The notes under the pieces: generated by a model | What the model was told of the DNA's origin: nothing | Databases searched by the model: none | Seen by the model: the letters and a program-made list of their open reading frames with translations, nothing else | Made by a program: the position numbers and the translations under genes | In this document: positions 7,565 through 16,854 of the stretch, piece after piece | Position numbering within the stretch: the stretch's first letter is position 1 | Layout of the letters: each line of letters opens with the position of its first letter | Assembly (NCBI RefSeq): GCF_013155335.1 | Contig: NZ_JABJQZ010000004.1 | Coordinates: 434,001 to 498,000, forward strand | Reading direction: 5' to 3' | DNA: 64,000 nt | Source of the DNA: Nocardioides sp. zg-1230 | Lineage (GTDB): Bacteria > Actinomycetota > Actinomycetes > Propionibacteriales > Nocardioidaceae

Positions 7565-9928
7565 TCAGCCGACGAGCTCGTCGACCGTCCGGGCGGACTC
7601 GTGGTCGGGGGTCGTGGTCGAGGCCCGGCCGGACCTGCCGCGCAGGCGCCAGGACGTACGACGTCCCACGACCGACGCGGGCCACCACTCGGCGCGGCGC
7701 GCCTCGCGTGACGTCACCCCGGCGGTGAGGGACTCCTCGACGAGGGCGAGGTCGCCGGCCAGGCGCTCGGCGGTGAAGGTCTCCGGGTCGCGGGCGTAGC
7801 GGCTGCGCTCGAGGGACGCGACGAGCCGGTCGAGGGCCTGCGCCGCCTCGGGAGCCTGCTCGCGTCCGCGGCGCGGACGGTCGGGCCGCGAGTCGTGGAC
7901 GGGGGTGGCCAGGAGGTGCCCGAGCCAGTCGCCGACCCGTCGGGGCGAACGACCCTCCGGCCACGCGTGGCCCAGGTCGCGGGCCACGTCGCGCAGCTCG
8001 AGCCAGAGGTCCTCGACGTCGCCGTCGAGGCGGCGCCGGCGCCGGGAGGCACGGACCAGTCGGGGCGTCAGCAGCAGCAGGACCACCAGGGCGAGGCCGA
8101 CCAGGCCGGCGAGGATCGGGACCCAGGGGATGGACGAGCCGGTCGCGTCGTCGGCGGCTGCCTCGGCATCGGCCTGCTCGCCGCGGTCGGGCAGCTCATC
8201 GGCGGGTTGTCCGGCGCTGGGCGTCGGGGTCGGGACGACCGGCTCGAACTCGGCCTCCGTGTAGCCCGGCGGCTGGCTGGCGCGCGACTGGGGGGTGGGC
8301 TCGAAGCGCACCCAGCCCGAGCCGGGGAAGTAGAGCTCGGGCCACGCGTGGAAGTCGTGCGCGGAGAACTCCCACGCGCCCCTGGTCGACTTCTCGGGCT
8401 CGAGGAAGCCGATCGCGACCCGGCTCGGGATGCCGAGGACGCGGGCCATGATCGCCATCGACGCAGCGAACTGTGTGCAGTAACCGGACCGCTCGTCGAG
8501 GAACGCGAGCAGGTCGGCGTCGCCACGGCCCGCCGAGGCGGCCTGCGCCTGGTCGTAGCGGAACCCGCCGTCCTCGCGGAACCACTGCTGCAGCACCTGG
8601 GCCTTCTGGAAGCGGGTGGGGGCGTCGGCGGTGACGCTCGCCGCGAGCCGCCGGACCTCGTTGCTCAGGCTGCTGGGCACGTCGGTGAAGGTCGCTGCCA
8701 CCGATCCGGCACCGGAGACGGCCCGGTCCATGTCCTTCGGGTCGTAGGTCAGCTCGGCGGCGGTGAAGTCGTAGGTGAGGTCGGCCGTGGTGAGACCGTC
8801 ACGCGCGGCGATGAAGTCGCGGGTACTGAGGTCGTAGCGCCAGTCGGACCCGGCGGCGATCCGCGTGGTCTGCGCGGCCGTGGGCAGCCAGGTGGAGTCG
8901 AGGTCCGGCCCCACACGGACGTCGTACTTGAACTGCCGACGGGACACGTCGACGCCCACCCCGTCGAGGGGGGGCAGTGAGCCGGTCGCTGCCTGCGACT
9001 CCGGGATCTCGCGGTCGCCGGGGGTCCACGCGGTGCCGGTGAAGTTGGTGAGGACCGCCAGACGCATGTAGGTCGGGCGCGGTCCGGAGGTGGTCACCCA
9101 CAGCATCGGGACGTCCTCGCCGCGGCTCAGGTTGCGTTCCAGGTCGAGCAAGGGGTCCTTCACCTCGACCTCACGGGTCCCGGGGCCGTTGCCGTCCAGG
9201 ACGCTCATGCTCATCGTGGGCACGGCGGCCGGTACGACGACCGCGAGCGCGATCGCGCTCGCGCCGAGGGCCAGCGCGGTGTTGCCGATGGCGCCGGTGC
9301 GCACCGAGAAGGAGCCCTTCTCGCCGTCAGGCGCGCGTCCCCAGCTGGTGACGTGGTCGCTGTGCTGGATGAAGACCAGGGTGAGGAAGAAGGCGGCGAT
9401 CACCGCGAAGAGCCACCACGACACGGCGTCGCCGGTGACCGCGACGGGCAACGTGTAGGCGGCGAGCAGCACGAGGCCGGCCACCGGGGCCCGGCGCAGG
9501 GTGCAGGCGATCAGGTCGACCAGCAGGACGATCAGCACCCCGCCGATGAGCAGCAACGGGTGCACGGGCGGTACGCCGTTCTGGACCGGAGCTGCGTAGC
9601 TGCGCGAGGTCTCGAGCGCGTCATCGATCGCGGCCCGGAAGGCGTCGACGTTGTCCGGGGTCGGGATGGGAGAGCCGGTCGTGGTGCCGAGCACCAGCAG
9701 TGCGCCGAGGACCACCTGACCGGTGATGATCACGACGACCGGGAGGCGGTTCCAGCGGGCCAGGGCGCCCGCCCCGGCCAGGACGACGCCGATGAGGAGC
9801 AGGGGGATGGCGACCTCGGCGAAGCCCTCGGTCAGGACGCGCCACGACAGCACCGTGGTCCACGAGGCCAGCAGAGCGATGCCGGCGATGCGCAGCTGGT
9901 GCGGGAGCGTGCTCCACGTGGACCTCAT
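7565..9928 (-). CDS. transglutaminase-like membrane protein (TgpA family)
   Basis: 787 residues with a cluster of about six transmembrane helices in the first 200 residues. An extracytoplasmic region carries a transglutaminase-like core, with catalytic Cys in SGYCTQFAASMAI and His/Asp in SAHDFHAWPELYFP. A final transmembrane helix precedes a DUF4129-type cytoplasmic tail. This is the architecture of TgpA/DUF3488 proteins, thought to process or modify envelope proteins. Its start ATG overlaps the stop of the DUF58 gene by 4 bases, so the two are translationally coupled in a moxR - DUF58 - transglutaminase operon. A repeat and a hairpin lie beyond its 3' end. Confidence 0.88.
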   Translation of the reverse strand: MRSTWSTLPHQLRIAGIALLASWTTVLSWRVLTEGFAEVAIPLLLIGVVLAGAGALARWNRLPVVVIITGQVVLGALLVLGTTTGSPIPTPDNVDAFRAAIDDALETSRSYAAPVQNGVPPVHPLLLIGGVLIVLLVDLIACTLRRAPVAGLVLLAAYTLPVAVTGDAVSWWLFAVIAAFFLTLVFIQHSDHVTSWGRAPDGEKGSFSVRTGAIGNTALALGASAIALAVVVPAAVPTMSMSVLDGNGPGTREVEVKDPLLDLERNLSRGEDVPMLWVTTSGPRPTYMRLAVLTNFTGTAWTPGDREIPESQAATGSLPPLDGVGVDVSRRQFKYDVRVGPDLDSTWLPTAAQTTRIAAGSDWRYDLSTRDFIAARDGLTTADLTYDFTAAELTYDPKDMDRAVSGAGSVAATFTDVPSSLSNEVRRLAASVTADAPTRFQKAQVLQQWFREDGGFRYDQAQAASAGRGDADLLAFLDERSGYCTQFAASMAIMARVLGIPSRVAIGFLEPEKSTRGAWEFSAHDFHAWPELYFPGSGWVRFEPTPQSRASQPPGYTEAEFEPVVPTPTPSAGQPADELPDRGEQADAEAAADDATGSSIPWVPILAGLVGLALVVLLLLTPRLVRASRRRRRLDGDVEDLWLELRDVARDLGHAWPEGRSPRRVGDWLGHLLATPVHDSRPDRPRRGREQAPEAAQALDRLVASLERSRYARDPETFTAERLAGDLALVEESLTAGVTSREARRAEWWPASVVGRRTSWRLRGRSGRASTTTPDHESARTVDELVG

Positions 9929-11193
9929 CGTGCGACTCCCGACGAGGCCGTGGCCCGGCTCTGCATCAGGCCCAGCTCCTGCCAGGCGGTGTCGAGGCGG
10001 TCGCGCGGGCCGAGGGTGATCGAGCGCCACCCGGTGGACGTGAGGTGGGCGGCCGCGCCGGGACCGGGCTGGACCGGCAGGTGGGGCGCCCACGCGTCGA
10101 CGTCGAGGGCGATCGCGAGGCTCGACGACGCGTGGTGCTGCAGGCGACGGAGGAACGGCAGGTCGGGGTCGCCGAGACCTCCGAAGATCCCGATGGTGAG
10201 ACCGCCGTGGCCGGGCTCGGCCAGCCACTGCGTGTCGGGCGCGGGGGAGTGGTCGAGCTGGACGACGGCGAGCGCCTCGAGGAGCGGGATGGTGCTGGCC
10301 TCGGCGGTGTGGGAGTGCCACTCGGTCTCGCGGCTGTCGCCGGAGGCGGTGACCAGCCGGACGGTGTAGCCATGGTGGGCCAGGTGGATGGCGATCGAGG
10401 CGGCCGCGGACACGGCACCCTCGAGCGAGCTGGCGGCCCCCTGCCCGCGGTGGGCGATGCCCCGGTTGTCGAGGAAGACGGTCGCGCGCGACTGCCACGG
10501 CTGCTCCTCGCGGCGCACCATCAGCTCGCCGACGCGCGCCGAGCTGCGCCAGTGGACGCGCCGCAGGTCGTCGCCGCGTCGGTACTCGCGGACGGTGACG
10601 TCCTCCGCGCTGCCGGTCGCGAAGGCGCGGGGGCGGTTGTCGCCCGAGCCGGTCCATGCCCCGCCCAGCGGGATGCTCGGCAGGGAGATGGTGCGCGGGG
10701 TGACGGTCAGCCGGGTGGTGGCGTGGAAGGTGCGACCCAGCTCGACCAGGCCGAACGGGTCGGTCACGCGCACCGACATGGGCCCGATGTCGAACTGGCC
10801 GCGCAGCTCCGAGCGCACCTGGTAGGTCGCGTGCCGACGCCACCCGTGGCCGAGTCCCTCGAGCACGAAGCGCGGCCGGGTGCCCAGCACGTAGGGGAGA
10901 CGCTCCTCGAGCAGCAGCACGCCCGTGGGCGTGCGGGACTCGTTGGAGACGGTGAGCTCGACGGTGGCGGGCTGACCGGCGACCACGAGCTGGGGGGAGA
11001 CCGTACGCACGAGCGAGAGGCGGTAGCGGGAACGGCCGACCCACCAGGCGGTGAGCAGCGGCAGCACCGCCACGAGGACGCCGATGCGCACCACCGAGGA
11101 GTGGCCCACGACGATCGCGGCCACGACGGTGGTGATGCCGGCGGCCAGGAACGCCCGTCCGCGGACGGTCAGCGCAGCGAGCGCCTCACGCAC
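9925..11193 (-). CDS. DUF58 domain protein
   Basis: 422 residues. Two adjacent transmembrane helices (about residues 14-33 and 35-50) anchor the protein. The DUF58 motif REYRRGDDLRRVHWRSSAR lies near residue 205, followed by a von Willebrand-A-like segment (ATVFLDNRGIA). DUF58 proteins work with MoxR ATPases, probably as assembly partners, in the cytoplasm or at the membrane. The GTG start lies 8 bases inside the end of moxR, and the 3' end overlaps the next gene by 4 bases, so the three genes form one tightly coupled unit. Confidence 0.88.
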   Translation of the reverse strand: MREALAALTVRGRAFLAAGITTVVAAIVVGHSSVVRIGVLVAVLPLLTAWWVGRSRYRLSLVRTVSPQLVVAGQPATVELTVSNESRTPTGVLLLEERLPYVLGTRPRFVLEGLGHGWRRHATYQVRSELRGQFDIGPMSVRVTDPFGLVELGRTFHATTRLTVTPRTISLPSIPLGGAWTGSGDNRPRAFATGSAEDVTVREYRRGDDLRRVHWRSSARVGELMVRREEQPWQSRATVFLDNRGIAHRGQGAASSLEGAVSAAASIAIHLAHHGYTVRLVTASGDSRETEWHSHTAEASTIPLLEALAVVQLDHSPAPDTQWLAEPGHGGLTIGIFGGLGDPDLPFLRRLQHHASSSLAIALDVDAWAPHLPVQPGPGAAAHLTSTGWRSITLGPRDRLDTAWQELGLMQSRATASSGVAR

Positions 11194-12205
11194 GGCTGCC
11201 GCGTGTGATCGACGTGGAGTCGGACGCCGCGGGCACCGGCACCGACTCGACGATCCCCGACAGGATCGCGGCGGTGGTGCGCCCGCTCATCGTCGCCTCC
11301 ACGTTGGGCAGCAGCCGGTGGGCGAGGACCGGAGAGGTGATGCCGTGGATGTCGTCGGGGAGCACGTAGTCGCGTCCCTGCGTGGCGGCGACGGCCTTGG
11401 CGGCCCGCACGAGGTGGAGCGTCGCGCGGGGTGAGGCACCGAGGTGCAGGTCGTTGCTGGCGCGGGTGGCGGTGGTGAGGGCCACGGCGTAGCGCTGCAC
11501 GGCCGGCGACACGTGCACCCGGCCGACGATCTCGATGACCTTGCGGATCTCCCCGGCGTCGGTGACCGGCTCGAGGTCGTCGAGCGGGTTGTGCGCGGTG
11601 TGCCCCTCCAGCATCGCGATCTCCGCGGACTCGACCGGGTAGCCGACCGAGACGCGCGCCATGAAGCGGTCGCGCTGCGCCTCCGGGAGGGCGTAGGTGC
11701 CCTCCATCTCGATGGGGTTCTGCGTGGCGATGACCATGAAGGGCTTTTCGAGCTGGTAGGTCGCGTTGTCGACGGTGACCTGGCGCTCCTCCATGCACTC
11801 GAGCAGCGCCGACTGCGTCTTGGGCGACGCGCGGTTGATCTCGTCGCCGACGACGATGTTGGCGAAGACGCCGCCGGGCCGGAACTCGAACTCCCGGGTG
11901 TCCTGGTTGAACACCGAGACGCCGGTGACGTCGGAGGGCAGCAGGTCCGGGGTGAACTGGATGCGGCGCACGGTCGAGTCGATGCTGCGCGCGAGGGCCT
12001 TGCTCAGCTGGGTCTTGCCCACGCCGGGGACGTCCTCGATGAGGAGGTGGCCCTCGGCGAGCAGGACGACGAGGGCGGCGTTGACGACGTCGGGCTTGCC
12101 CGCGATCACGCGCTCGATGTTCTGGCGTACGGCGCCGGTGACCCGCCGCACGGTGTCCAGGTCGGGCGCCTGCCCGGAAGACCCAGTCGTCACGTTGTCG
12201 TCCAT
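11186..12205 (-). CDS. moxR: MoxR-type AAA+ ATPase
   Basis: 339-residue cytoplasmic AAA+ ATPase of the MoxR/AAA_3 group. Walker A reads EDVPGVGKTQLSKA, Walker B is VVGDEINRASPKTQ, and sensor 1 is IATQNPIEMEGTY. A C-terminal AAA-lid follows (residues about 260-330). MoxR proteins act as chaperone-like partners for DUF58/VWA proteins. It is first in a three-gene minus-strand operon and diverges from mraZ. The ATG at 12205 is chosen because homology to the family begins soon after it; reading further upstream adds only Pro/Arg-rich sequence. The shared intergenic region holds two MraZ-type boxes facing this gene. Confidence 0.9.
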   Translation of the reverse strand: MDDNVTTGSSGQAPDLDTVRRVTGAVRQNIERVIAGKPDVVNAALVVLLAEGHLLIEDVPGVGKTQLSKALARSIDSTVRRIQFTPDLLPSDVTGVSVFNQDTREFEFRPGGVFANIVVGDEINRASPKTQSALLECMEERQVTVDNATYQLEKPFMVIATQNPIEMEGTYALPEAQRDRFMARVSVGYPVESAEIAMLEGHTAHNPLDDLEPVTDAGEIRKVIEIVGRVHVSPAVQRYAVALTTATRASNDLHLGASPRATLHLVRAAKAVAATQGRDYVLPDDIHGITSPVLAHRLLPNVEATMSGRTTAAILSGIVESVPVPAASDSTSITRGSRA

Positions 12206-12491
12206 CCCCTCGTGCGTGCTCCTCCACCACGGTATGTGGTGCGCGCAACATACCCGCCCGGCCGGGCGTGCGCTGCTGCCCTCGAGGGACGTCCCCCACC
12301 CGGGCGACGCGCCGTCCCCCACTTCGCTCCACCACCCGGGTCCCGTCCTTCCCACCGGCGCTCCACCAAGCCTGTCCTGAGCGTGGATCGCGCCTGTCCA
12401 CGCGGGATCCGGCCGTTGCGGCACGGGGATCCGAGGACGTGCGGGCGCGACGGGACGGGCGAAATTCGTGCGTGAAACACGCGCGATCTGG
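12206..12491. other. divergent moxR / mraZ intergenic region
   Basis: No gene seen. Close to moxR is an inverted repeat CACCAC-GGTAT-GTGGTG (12225-12241). On the minus strand a TATGTT stretch (around 12251) could serve as a moxR -10, without a convincing -35. The middle holds GTGGRG boxes on the minus strand (annotated separately). Towards mraZ the sequence becomes less GC-rich (GAAATTCGTGCGTGAAACACG, 12460-12480) just before the mraZ -35. Confidence 0.5.
12294..12332 (-). promoter_or_regulatory. second set of MraZ-type boxes, facing moxR
   Basis: On the minus strand GTGGAG (12332-12327), CGAA, GTGGGG (12322-12317) form two boxes with a 10-base pitch, the same sequence and spacing as in the mraZ operator. 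A third GTGGGG lies at 12299-12294 but out of phase. The pair is about 110-130 bases upstream of the moxR ATG. The likeness is seen; binding by MraZ is inferred. Confidence 0.5.
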
Positions 12492-12533
12492 TTGACGGTG
12501 GAGCGAAGTGGAGTACTGTGGGGCGAAGTGGGG
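12492..12533 (+). promoter_or_regulatory. mraZ promoter with four MraZ boxes
   Basis: TTGACG (12492-12497) and TACTGT (12514-12519) make a -35/-10 pair with a 16-base spacer. Four boxes overlap it: GTGGAG (12498-12503), GTGGAG (12508-12513), GTGGGG (12518-12523) and GTGGGG (12528-12533), each separated by 4 bases (CGAA, TACT, CGAA). Regular GTGG(A/G)G boxes with a 10-base pitch before mraZ are the known MraZ autoregulatory operator type. Binding here would block the promoter. Confidence 0.8.
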
Positions 12534-12572
12534 GACAGGGTCGATCTGCCCGCCGAGCAGGGGAGGTGCCGG

Positions 12573-13001
12573 ATGTTCTTCGGCACCTACACGCCCAAGC
12601 TCGACGAGAAGGGCCGGCTCTTCCTCCCGGCGAAGTTCAGGGACGAGCTGACGGAGGGACTCGTGGTGACCAGGGGGCAGGAGCGCTGCCTCACCGTCTG
12701 GTCGCTGGAGGACTTCGGGAGGCTCACCGACCGGCTCCGCGAGGCGCCGGTCACGCAGAAGAACACCCGTGACTACGTCCGCATGCTGTTCGCCGCCGCC
12801 AGCCAGGAGGTGCCGGACAAGCAGGGACGGATCAACATCCCGGCACCACTGCGGGAGTACGCCTCGCTCCGCAAGGAGTGCGTCGTCATCGGATCGATGA
12901 ACCGGATCGAGATCTGGGACCCGACCGCCTGGGCGACCTACTCCGAGGAGCAGGAGCAGAAGTTCTCCGAGCTCAGCGACGAGGTCTTCCCCGGCATCTG
13001 A
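12573..13001 (+). CDS. mraZ: transcriptional regulator MraZ
   Basis: 142-residue DNA-binding protein with two AbrB/SpoVT-like MraZ domains. The first starts [23 protein letters not shown] and the second contains [19 protein letters not shown]; each has the DxxGRxxxP signature. MraZ forms ring-shaped oligomers that bind tandem boxes and repress the dcw cluster. The ATG at 12573 follows GGGGAGG at 12560-12566 and matches the family N-terminus. The gene heads the dcw cluster, with its operator directly upstream. A 264-base leader without an evident gene separates it from the next small gene. Confidence 0.95.
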   Translation: MFFGTYTPKLDEKGRLFLPAKFRDELTEGLVVTRGQERCLTVWSLEDFGRLTDRLREAPVTQKNTRDYVRMLFAAASQEVPDKQGRINIPAPLREYASLRKECVVIGSMNRIEIWDPTAWATYSEEQEQKFSELSDEVFPGI

Positions 13002-13265
13002 GCAGCGACCACCAGCACCACCCGACAACTCCACAGCTGACATCGCGACCCGTATCACCAGGTCTCGAGCCCGCTCCTCGCGTGGCCATCTGGGGCACTT
13101 CCCCGGCACCAGAGGGCTTCCTTTCCCCATCAGGGGAGCGGGCAGGGACCTGGTGCGGCGGCTCGCCCCGTGCCACCTGGCGGGGAGTGTCAGCCGCACC
13201 GCCAACCCAGAAGAACCCAGCAGCAGCACCAGTCAGCATCCGCAGCAACCAGTGGGGTCGAGACC

Positions 13266-13427
13266 ATGAGCACCACCCAGCCCGTGGGGCGCGCAGCAGC
13301 GGCACCGCCGCTGCGGGTGCGCGACCAGGCGCGCGAGGCGGCTGCCCTGATCGCGTTCTCGGCCGCCACGGCGTGCGGCCTGGCACTGGCCCTGCTGCTG
13401 CTGACCCGCCTGGGCTCCCAGGGCTGA
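13266..13427 (+). CDS. small single-pass membrane protein in the dcw cluster
   Basis: 53 residues. A basic N-terminal part ([10 protein letters not shown]) is followed by one hydrophobic helix, about residues 27-47 ([20 protein letters not shown]). It ends 4 bases before rsmH, and third positions are strongly G/C, both favouring a real gene. I do not recognise a named family. The position between mraZ and rsmH, size and single helix suggest a small division-associated or FtsL-like accessory protein, but that is inference. The upstream stretch 13002-13265 holds no other credible reading frame and may be a long untranslated leader. Confidence 0.6.
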   Translation: MSTTQPVGRAAAAPPLRVRDQAREAAALIAFSAATACGLALALLLLTRLGSQG

Positions 13428-13431
13428 GCAG

Positions 13432-14409
13432 ATGACGACTCCTCGCCACGCCCCGGTGCTCCTCGACCGGGTCGTCGCCCTGCTGGCCCCTGCTCTCGAG
13501 GCACCCGGCTCGGTCTACGTCGACTGCACGCTCGGCCTCGGAGGCCACAGCGAGGCGGTCCTCGAGCGCCTCCCGCAGGCCCGGGTCATCGGCATCGACC
13601 GCGACCCGACCGCCCTCGAGATGTCCCGCGAGCGGCTCGCGCCGCACGGCGACCGCTTCACCGCCGTGCACGCCGTGTACGACGAGCTGCCCGAGGTGAT
13701 CGGCTCACTGGGCCTCGACCACGTCGACGCCGTGTTCTTCGACCTCGGGGTCTCCTCGATGCAGCTCGACGTCCGTGACCGGGGCTTCGCCTACGCCGAG
13801 GACGCACCGCTCGACATGCGGATGGACCCGACCACCGGTCGGACAGCGGCCGACCTGCTCAACACGGCCACCGCCCAGGAGCTGACCCGCATCCTGCGCG
13901 AGTACGGCGAGGAGAAGTTCGCCAGCAGGATCGCCCGCGAGATCGTCCGCCGGCGCGAGGCCACGCCCTTCTCCACCAGCGCCGACCTCGTCGAGCTGCT
14001 CTACGCGACGATCCCCGCGCCGGCGCGGCGTACGGGCGGGCACCCGGCCAAGCGCACGTTCCAGGCCCTGCGGATGGCGGTCAACGACGAGCTCGCCGTC
14101 CTGCGGCGGGCCATCCCGGCCTCCATCGAGTCCATCGGGGTCGGGGGCCGCGTGGTGGTGGAGTCGTACCACTCGCTCGAGGACCGTCTGGTCAAGCGGG
14201 CGTTCGCCGACGCCACCCGGCTCGACGTGCCGCCGGACCTGCCGTTCGTCCCGGAGGGCGCCGAGCCCGCCCTGCGGCTCGTCACCCGCGGGGCCGAGCA
14301 GGCCGACGAGCACGAGATCGCCGAGAACCCCCGAGCTGCCTCCGTCCGCCTGCGCGCCGTGGAGCGCGTCCTCCCGTCCTCTCCCTCTTCCCCAGGAGTC
14401 GCCCGATGA
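13432..14409 (+). CDS. rsmH: 16S rRNA (cytosine1402-N4)-methyltransferase RsmH
   Basis: 325 residues. RsmH (MraW) methylates N4 of C1402 in the ribosomal P site using SAM. The motif [11 protein letters not shown] opens the protein and [15 protein letters not shown] is the SAM-binding loop (about residues 24-38). The signature [12 protein letters not shown] follows, and [17 protein letters not shown] marks the C-terminal half. All are standard for the family and the length is typical. The stop overlaps the ftsL start (ATGA), so the two are coupled. Confidence 0.96.
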   Translation: MTTPRHAPVLLDRVVALLAPALEAPGSVYVDCTLGLGGHSEAVLERLPQARVIGIDRDPTALEMSRERLAPHGDRFTAVHAVYDELPEVIGSLGLDHVDAVFFDLGVSSMQLDVRDRGFAYAEDAPLDMRMDPTTGRTAADLLNTATAQELTRILREYGEEKFASRIAREIVRRREATPFSTSADLVELLYATIPAPARRTGGHPAKRTFQALRMAVNDELAVLRRAIPASIESIGVGGRVVVESYHSLEDRLVKRAFADATRLDVPPDLPFVPEGAEPALRLVTRGAEQADEHEIAENPRAASVRLRAVERVLPSSPSSPGVAR

Positions 14410-14966
14410 GCAGTCCCGCCCTGCAACCCCGGACCCGGGTCACGCGCATCGCCCAGGAGGCAGTCGACAAGGCGCGCCTCACCGTGGTCCCCAGGGTGCG
14501 GACCCGCGCGCCGCGTGTGCCGTTCATGACGCTCGTGAGCCTGGTCCTCGTCGGCGGCATCGTCGGGCTCCTGCTCTTCAACACCTCCATGCAGCAGGCG
14601 TCGTTCACCGCGTCGGCGCTCGAGACCGAGGCCGACACCCTCGCCGCCCGCGAGCAGACGCTGCGGATGGAGCTCGACGAGCTCCGTAACCCGCAGCGCG
14701 TGGCCACCGAGGCGCAGGCCATGGGCATGGTGATCCCGTCGGCGCCGGTGTTCCTCGACCTCGAGACCGGCAAGACGGTCGGGGTCCGGACGCCGGCCAC
14801 CCGGGAGAACGCCATCCAGCTGCAGCCGCCGGCGCCGATCAAGCCGGCGGTCCTCGCGCCCGAGCCGACGTACGTCGAGGTGCCCGCCGCACCCACCGTC
14901 GAGGAGCAGCCGGTGACGGACCCCGGGGCGACGAGCGCCAAGCCGCGGAAGAACCGCAACCGCTGA
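14406..14966 (+). CDS. ftsL: cell division protein FtsL-like
   Basis: 186 residues with a basic cytoplasmic N-terminus, one transmembrane helix (about residues 39-58, [19 protein letters not shown]) and a short coiled coil with leucine-type heptads ([20 protein letters not shown]). A Pro-rich extracytoplasmic tail follows. This is the septum-formation-initiator/FtsL arrangement, and the position between rsmH and ftsI is canonical. FtsL joins FtsQ and the FtsW/FtsI synthase. The long Pro/Ala tail beyond residue 130 is not part of the conserved core. A 92-base gap with a possible TAGATT -10 (about 15002) precedes ftsI. Confidence 0.85.
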   Translation: MSSPALQPRTRVTRIAQEAVDKARLTVVPRVRTRAPRVPFMTLVSLVLVGGIVGLLLFNTSMQQASFTASALETEADTLAAREQTLRMELDELRNPQRVATEAQAMGMVIPSAPVFLDLETGKTVGVRTPATRENAIQLQPPAPIKPAVLAPEPTYVEVPAAPTVEEQPVTDPGATSAKPRKNRNR

Positions 14967-15058
14967 CGGCGCGGTCACGCCGTTCCACGACGTCGCACAC
15001 CTAGATTGTCGAGCAGGTCGGGCCCAGCAGGGGACCGTCCGGAAAACGAGGGACACCA

Positions 15059-16837
15059 GTGCCGAGCACCCGCGCCACCGGCAAGCGCGGCGCCTCACGG
15101 GGCGCACCGATGCTGCGACTGCGCATCGGGTTCGTCCTCATCGCGATGGTCCTCTCCTTCTTCGGCGCCCGGCTCGTCCAGCTCCAGGGCGTCGACCCGC
15201 GCTCCTACGCCGTCCGCGCGGCTGCCGAGGGTGCGGTGCGGCTCCCCCTCGTCGCCGAGCGGGGCGACATCCTCGACCGCAACGGCGTGCCCCTCGCCGA
15301 CTCCGTCAAGGGCAAGATGGTCATCGCCGACCCCGACCTGACGGCCGACCGGGCGCCCGAGCTCGCCCGCCTGCTCTCCGACCGGCTCTCGGTCGACTAC
15401 TTCAAGACCCTCACGGCGCTGCGCGGGCGCAAGGAGGGCAGCCGCTACGAGTACGTCGCCCGGCGGGTGCCCAGCACCCTGGCCGGCGACACGCTCGCGG
15501 CCCTCGAGGAGGCCGGCTTCACGGGCATCAGCCTCCAGGACGACCCGATCCGCTCCTACCCCTCGGGTGACGTCGCCGCGAACCTGCTCGGCTACATGGG
15601 CACCGACGAGCCGCTCGGCGGCTTCGAGCGCACCTTCGACGAGCAGCTGGCCGGCGTCGACGGCGAGGCGACCTGGCAGTCCAACTCCGGCAAGGGCGTC
15701 CGGATCCCGCTGCGCGAGAGCACGCTCAAGGCCGCGCAGAACGGCGCGCCGCTGCGCACCACCATCGACCGCGACCTCCAGTGGTTCACCCAGAAGGTGC
15801 TCGCCCAGTCGGTGCGGCAGTACCGCGCCGAGAGCGGCGCCGCGGCGGTCATGGACACCCGCACCGGGGAGATCCTCGCGCTCGCCGACGTGCCGACCTT
15901 CGACGCCAACGCGCCGACCGAGGCCGACCAGGACGACCTCGGCTCGCGTGCGATGAGCGACACCTACGAGCCCGGCTCGGTGGAGAAGGTGCTCACCGCG
16001 GCCTCGCTCATCGACGCCGGCAAGGCGTTCCCGCGCCAGCGGTTCAAGGTGCCGCCCAACCTCGCGCGCCAGGACCGGGTGATCGGCGACTGGTTCGACC
16101 ACGGCACCATCCGGCTCACGCTGGCGGGCATCATCGCCAAGTCGTCCAACATCGGCACCGTGCTCGCCGCCGACGCGTTCTCGCCGGTCGAGCTGGTGAC
16201 CTACCTGCAGAAGTTCGGCCTCGGCCAGCGCACCGACGTCGGCGTGCGTGGCGAGACCCCGGGCATCCTCACGCCGGGCGAGGCGATGACCTCGCAGACC
16301 AAGGACCGCGTCGCCTTCGGCCAGTCCCTGTCGGTCAACGTCGCCCAGATGACGGCGGCCGTCAACACGATCGCCAACGGCGGCGTGCGGGTCTCCCCGA
16401 GCCTCGTCTCCGGGTCGGCCGTCACCGACGACGGGGTCACCGTCGGCACCGATGTGGCCACCCGCACGCGGGTCGTCAGCAAGCAGGCAGCCCGCGCGAC
16501 CGCGCGGATGATGGAGAAGGTCGTCGACCCGGAGGACGGCGTCGCGCCCCGTGCGCAGGTGCCCGGCTACCTCGTCGCGGGCAAGACCGGCACCGCCCAG
16601 CGCGTCGCCAGCGACGGCTCGGGCTACGACGGCAGCACCTCGGTGTCCTTCGGCGGGTTCGCGCCGGCCGACGACGCCCGGTTCACCGTCTACGTCGTGG
16701 TCCACGCACCCAAGGTCGACGGGGGCGGTGGCTCGATCGCCGGTCCCGTCTTCTCCCGGATCATGGGCTACGTCCTGGGCCGCTACGGCGTCGAGCCGAC
16801 CAACGGCACGCCGTCCCGCCTGCCCGTCGAGTGGTGA
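15059..16837 (+). CDS. ftsI: peptidoglycan transpeptidase FtsI (PBP3-type)
   Basis: 592-residue class B penicillin-binding protein that cross-links septal peptidoglycan outside the membrane. There is one transmembrane helix near residues 20-40, then the PBP dimerisation domain (AERGDILDRNGVPLA). The transpeptidase domain has the three active-site motifs: SVEK with S307, SSN at 362-364, and KTG beginning at K509. The GTG start at 15059 has GAGGGA at 15048-15053. It partners FtsW, encoded further down the cluster. A short spacer then leads into murE, which has its own leaderless promoter signature. Confidence 0.95.
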   Translation: MPSTRATGKRGASRGAPMLRLRIGFVLIAMVLSFFGARLVQLQGVDPRSYAVRAAAEGAVRLPLVAERGDILDRNGVPLADSVKGKMVIADPDLTADRAPELARLLSDRLSVDYFKTLTALRGRKEGSRYEYVARRVPSTLAGDTLAALEEAGFTGISLQDDPIRSYPSGDVAANLLGYMGTDEPLGGFERTFDEQLAGVDGEATWQSNSGKGVRIPLRESTLKAAQNGAPLRTTIDRDLQWFTQKVLAQSVRQYRAESGAAAVMDTRTGEILALADVPTFDANAPTEADQDDLGSRAMSDTYEPGSVEKVLTAASLIDAGKAFPRQRFKVPPNLARQDRVIGDWFDHGTIRLTLAGIIAKSSNIGTVLAADAFSPVELVTYLQKFGLGQRTDVGVRGETPGILTPGEAMTSQTKDRVAFGQSLSVNVAQMTAAVNTIANGGVRVSPSLVSGSAVTDDGVTVGTDVATRTRVVSKQAARATARMMEKVVDPEDGVAPRAQVPGYLVAGKTGTAQRVASDGSGYDGSTSVSFGGFAPADDARFTVYVVVHAPKVDGGGGSIAGPVFSRIMGYVLGRYGVEPTNGTPSRLPVEW

Positions 16838-16842
16838 CTCGA

Positions 16843-16848
16843 TACGCT
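16843..16848 (+). promoter_or_regulatory. -10 element TACGCT, leaderless promoter of murE
   Basis: TACGCT is followed by 6 bases and the GTG at 16855. It helps choose that GTG as the murE start over other in-frame GTG codons at 16834 and 16867. Confidence 0.5.
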
Positions 16849-16854
16849 CGGCCG

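Noticed and set aside
13002..13265. Additional small gene between mraZ and the 53-residue protein
   Set aside because: No frame has both a start with a ribosome site and consistent third-position GC.
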